Below, piece by piece: positions 5,778-5,827 of a stretch of 5,827 bases of DNA; the stretch's first letter is position 1; each line of letters opens with the position of its first letter. The notes under the pieces are model-generated. The model made no database searches. It was not told where the DNA came from and saw nothing but the letters and a program-made list of their open reading frames with translations. The stretch is from an uncultured Candidatus Saccharibacteria bacterium (GTDB lineage Bacteria; Patescibacteriota; Saccharimonadia; Saccharimonadales; Saccharimonadaceae): the NCBI GenBank assembly GCA_916049555.1, contig CAJZIB010000046.1, positions 1-5,827 of the forward strand, read 5' to 3'. Position numbers and translations under genes: made by a program.

Positions 5778-5806
5778 TTGCTTCTATTCCGATAAACGTA
5801 TAAAAT
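5778..5806 (+). promoter_or_regulatory. Promoter of the gene starting at 5814
   Basis: TTGCTT (5778-5783) is 17 bp from TAAAAT (5801-5806); an overlapping TATAAA is at 5799-5804. Seven bases then lead to the ATG at 5814, so the predicted +1 falls at 5813-5814, again a leaderless arrangement. The -35 matches consensus only in TTG. Confidence 0.5.
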
Positions 5807-5813
5807 AGTACTT

Positions 5814-5827
5814 ATGGATAATAATGT
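5814..5827 (+). CDS. Start of an unidentified gene (cut by window end)
   Basis: Only ATG GAT AAT AAT and two further bases are present (Met-Asp-Asn-Asn). No identity can be given. It is proposed because the ATG sits at the leaderless distance from a -10 box, downstream of a terminator, repeating the layout seen at three other starts here. An ATG at 5824 in another frame is a weaker alternative. Confidence 0.4.

Noticed and set aside
1..5827. Alternative genetic code (UGA read as glycine, as in some CPR lineages)
   Set aside because: All complete genes close with TAA or TAG and contain no internal TGA. Their glycines use ordinary GGN codons at conserved motifs, so nothing calls for recoding.

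Overview
The window looks like one end of a contig from a Patescibacteria/CPR genome, possibly Saccharibacteria. That placement is inference, made by eye, and rests on four things. The MurJ-family protein has CPR-like residues at positions where Escherichia coli MurJ has essential arginines. Several start codons sit directly on a TATAAT box (leaderless genes). The genes are compact and have short intergenic gaps. The code is standard: complete genes end in TAA or TAG, and the glycine codons are ordinary GGN. The first 41 bases are not biological; they are an Illumina TruSeq read-2/i7 adapter left on the contig end.

Layout. 42-385 (minus) is the N-terminal part of an HD-domain phosphohydrolase, cut by the adapter junction. 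A 72-bp divergent promoter region (386-457) separates it from murJ (458-2098, plus), a polytopic flippase-family protein. The murJ stop codon lies inside a perfect 21-bp tandem duplication (2078-2119). A second promoter then drives a two-gene unit: a class I SAM-dependent methyltransferase (2191-2943) and, 3 bp later, a calcineurin-like metallophosphoesterase (2947-3897). A terminator-like hairpin that works in both directions (3911-3939) lies between this unit and a convergent tRNA-Arg(UCU) gene with encoded CCA (3960-4036, minus).

The tRNA gene and a 531-codon unknown gene (4108-5703, plus) are divergently transcribed from a 71-bp gap that holds one extended -10 box for each direction. The unknown protein has an N-terminal coiled coil, a Gly/Ala-rich hydrophobic stretch, two membrane segments, an outer domain with a close cysteine pair, an Ala/Glu/Lys coiled coil and a small C-terminal domain with two cysteines. 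It is the least explained item here, and its codon use differs from the genes to its left. A two-tier hairpin (5738-5775) follows, then a promoter and the first four codons of another leaderless-looking gene (5814-5827).

Together the left-hand genes suggest envelope-precursor transport (murJ) beside small-molecule modification and phosphoester hydrolysis. No shared pathway can be shown from sequence alone. I see no CRISPR array, insertion sequence, phage module or defence system. The items most worth following are the leaderless promoter architecture, the MurJ homologue without the canonical arginines, the unusual tRNA anticodon stem and the multi-domain unknown protein.
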